From: Rotaria sp. Silwood1
Lineage: Eukaryota; Rotifera; Eurotatoria; Philodinida; Philodinidae
Length of the DNA: 64,000 bases
Reading direction: 5' to 3'
NCBI GenBank assembly: GCA_905250075.1
Contig: CAJNOP010000206.1
Coordinates: 124,001-188,000 of the forward strand
The position numbers and the translations under genes were made by a program. Of the stretch, positions 61,303 to 64,000 are shown one piece after another; the first letter of the stretch is position 1; every line of letters starts with the position of its first letter. Below the pieces are notes generated by a model. The model was not told where the DNA came from, made no database searches, and saw only the letters and a program-made list of their open reading frames with translations.

Positions 61303-64000
61303 AAAGTAAATATAAATTATTGATACCAATGTTTTTCTTCATTTTAAATGCATTATCCAACAAGTGAATATAACGATAAGTTAAAATAGAGTACATTTAA
61401 GTTGTTAATTGACAATTGTACTAGATAAAGAGAGTAGGAAGAAGGATGATGACAATGAGGAGATAAAATGATGTCTAACATTCAGAGGTAAGCTCAATAT
61501 GATTCCATTGGAATTCTATACTAAAGATTTCGATGAAATCCAACTTTGAAATTCTCCATGCTAAGTCAACTAAGTATAATTGATCGTTTGCTATATTAAT
61601 ATAAGGTGTCTGGTTCAATTACAACATTCTTCAAAAAAGTTTACAAACAATGGTCAACGAGTTAAAAAATAATACTTGAAATATTAATTGAGTAAGAAAA
61701 AAAAAAATACCTATTAGACTATCTCATGTGAAATATCATAAAATCAAAACAATCAATAATTTGTATCAACCGAGTAATGAAACAAGTTGATATTACTGAT
61801 TTACGGAAGATTATTGGTATTTTCTATCTACAAATGCATTCAAAAGAAAAACACACCAGTGAATTTATTATAGATGAACACAGCTAAATAGTCTTATAGT
61901 GCTACTCTATTACTCTTCTTGAAAAATTATCTTGTTACAAATGGTACTTCAATAGTTTTTTACTCATGTATTCGATCAAACCAAGTCATAGAAGTCCTTT
62001 TTTGGAATAGTCTTTTATAAAGCCATTTATGACTTGCTCTGATACATATAACATTATACATATATGAGTCGTTGAATCGAGTTCCATGTAATTAAGATTT
62101 CAATGTTGAAGACAGAAGGAAGTTATATGGGTTTAGACTTCGACAATGTGCGAGATTTTAATATGATCTCCTGCCGAAAATTTGTTGATATTGCCAATCC
62201 TAATGACACACACTTGATGAAAAAAAAATGGTGCAATTCGTTTGCCTGACCTCTAGTTTCGATGACACTTGACTGATCGTAAAGAATTTTGTAATGCTCC
62301 AATTTTCAACTACTCTATTATATTTTAATCATTATAATGGAACTATATTCTATCACTAACAAAATTCAGAATACAATGTAGAGATAATCCTCTTCTAAGT
62401 CTTTTCAGTAAATGACGACCCAAATGATTAGAAAATCGTGTTCAATCATAAATGAGTTAATAATGCACTTACCAAGTACATTTTCTAGAACTTCAAACAG
62501 ATAAAAATAATGGAGATTATCGAACACGAAATGGTACTTAGAGTACCAACCTTTTATATGTATCGCTAATACGAGAATCATTTTCAATTATTGTTAGAAC
62601 AGTGTTGAAAAATTCTCCAGTCAGAGAAAATTGAAGACGATTTAAATAAATCACATCTTCAATACGAAATGCATGAGTCTATTGAAATAAATAAAATATT
62701 TAGATTAGTATACTACCAACAGTGTAAAATTTCATCATGCTAATAGCAGATGAGCATGACTTTTATTATAGATTAAACATATTCACTAGTTATGCAATAT
62801 CATACTTTAAAAGTATTCCTACGAGAATTCAGATTCATGTGAAAAATGCTGTATCTCTAGTTTGAAATTAATGCAAAAATAAAAGGAAGTACGACACTTT
62901 CGAAGTCTGCAGTTTTTCACATAATCTTTGATATCATAAAACATTGTACTTGAATATTTGCATATCAATGATAGCTTTTAAGAGAACCAAACAAAAAATA
63001 AAACCTTTTGCATGCCCTATGTATTTGATTACTTTGTTTTGTCATGAAGTATATAGACTTTGTTTTTTTAATGTCGCCCAGCCTTCATCCGACGAAGTAC
63101 AAATATTTAGTTTTTATCTTGTATTCGATGTAGACGGTAAACACATGTGATAAAACTTGAAATCGAAAAGCAAATATTTTTTTCGACTATAACATAGGAC
63201 CGTTTCATTTCTAGAGGATGCTTGAAGATTTCTTGAGAAGCGGCTTCGTAACTATCCTATGACCTTGTATGTCATTAAATGTCCATTAAAAAATAGTAAT
63301 GACATTTTACTATTTCATGTCAGACGATGTTCACTGTGAAGAGATTTATTTGCACTATTTTGCTATTATCTATTTAAAGAAAGATAATTATTTCATAGCA
63401 AAAAACATGAATTCATCAGTGTTTACTAATACAATCATAATCGTTAACTACTTCGATTAGATCTTGAATTTCTTATTTCAAATTTGGAATAATTAATCTT
63501 TTTTTGGCAGCAATTTTGTTTTAATATAATTATTTTGTTTTTTTTTTTTAAATCAGTTTTTAATTATATTTTTAATAGAAAAATTTGCAATCTCATTTTT
63601 CAAGGGTTATTTTTTCTTTGGACATTACTATATTTATCAATATGCGAATAGAATGATAAAATGTTCCACCCGTCAATAAAACAAAAATGATTTTTTTCAC
63701 CTTGATATTATCAAACTATACGTCTGACTTTCACTATTAAGTGTCCTTTAATTATGTAACTACGTATACAATCATATTTGTATGCAAAGGTAAAATGATT
63801 CATGACGAATCGCAAAAGGATACCAACATCAGAAACATGTATTCTTCGAATGTGTATATCAATACAAAGGGAAAAAGAAAATCTGAATCATTGGAAAATT
63901 ATATAATAGTCATTAAATTATGATACAACTATTTGTTACTATTATAGTTTATATGAGTAATCTGAATTGATATGTCGACTAATGACACAGAATTATTCAT
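61303..64000. other. Non-coding tail of the window
   Basis: AT-rich, with short unremarkable frames only. I see no gene, RNA or repeat. Confidence 0.45.

Overview
This is a eukaryotic, animal nuclear window. It is AT-rich with many homopolymer runs, coding exons are short and separated by GT-AG introns that are often 45-100 nt, and the genes are metazoan: a Pax gene with a paired box, two ciliary genes (rootletin and an IQCE-like gene), NOG1, uracil-DNA glycosylase and alanine aminotransferase. The density of small introns, the degenerate transposon scraps, an F-box-type remnant of a kind I associate with rotifers, and short TGTGGG-like stretches fit a bdelloid rotifer. That assignment is an inference at moderate confidence. 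A run of exactly 100 Ns at 37809-37908 marks a scaffold join.

Layout. 1-5.8 kb is remnant territory: a broken, unrecognised coding region, a TG-rich hairpin, a ~950 bp inverted-repeat element and a decayed MULE-like transposase. 6.1-13.4 kb holds two tightly packed minus-strand genes, NOG1 (11 coding exons) followed 130 bp later by UNG (7 coding exons). 15.9-33.8 kb is one large plus-strand rootletin gene of about 33 coding exons. 33.8-46.7 kb is gene-poor, with an F-box-like pseudogene bounded by two TG-rich hairpins, a fossil gag-like fragment beside the gap, an 89-bp tandem repeat and a decayed Tc1/mariner-like scrap. 47.1-49.8 kb is a Pax2/5/8-like gene (plus). Its 3' end converges, 76 bp apart, on an IQCE-like gene (minus, 57.6-49.9 kb), which in turn is divergent from an alanine aminotransferase gene (plus, 57.9-60.6 kb) across a 314 bp shared promoter region. 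60.6-64 kb shows no convincing gene.

How the genes relate. Rootletin builds the ciliary rootlet and IQCE acts at the ciliary base, but they are 16 kb apart and I see no functional cluster. NOG1 and UNG share strand, very short spacing, a poly(A) signal and a splice-acceptor-like site just before the UNG start, so they could be transcribed together and separated by spliced-leader addition. The aminotransferase gene has two homologous, mutually exclusive first coding segments, one with a mitochondrial presequence and one without. The Pax gene keeps a full 60-residue homeodomain, ungapped but with key DNA-contact positions changed. Large introns carry several long inverted repeats that would fold into hairpins if transcribed. 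I ran no database search; all identifications are by reading translated exons against remembered family sequences.
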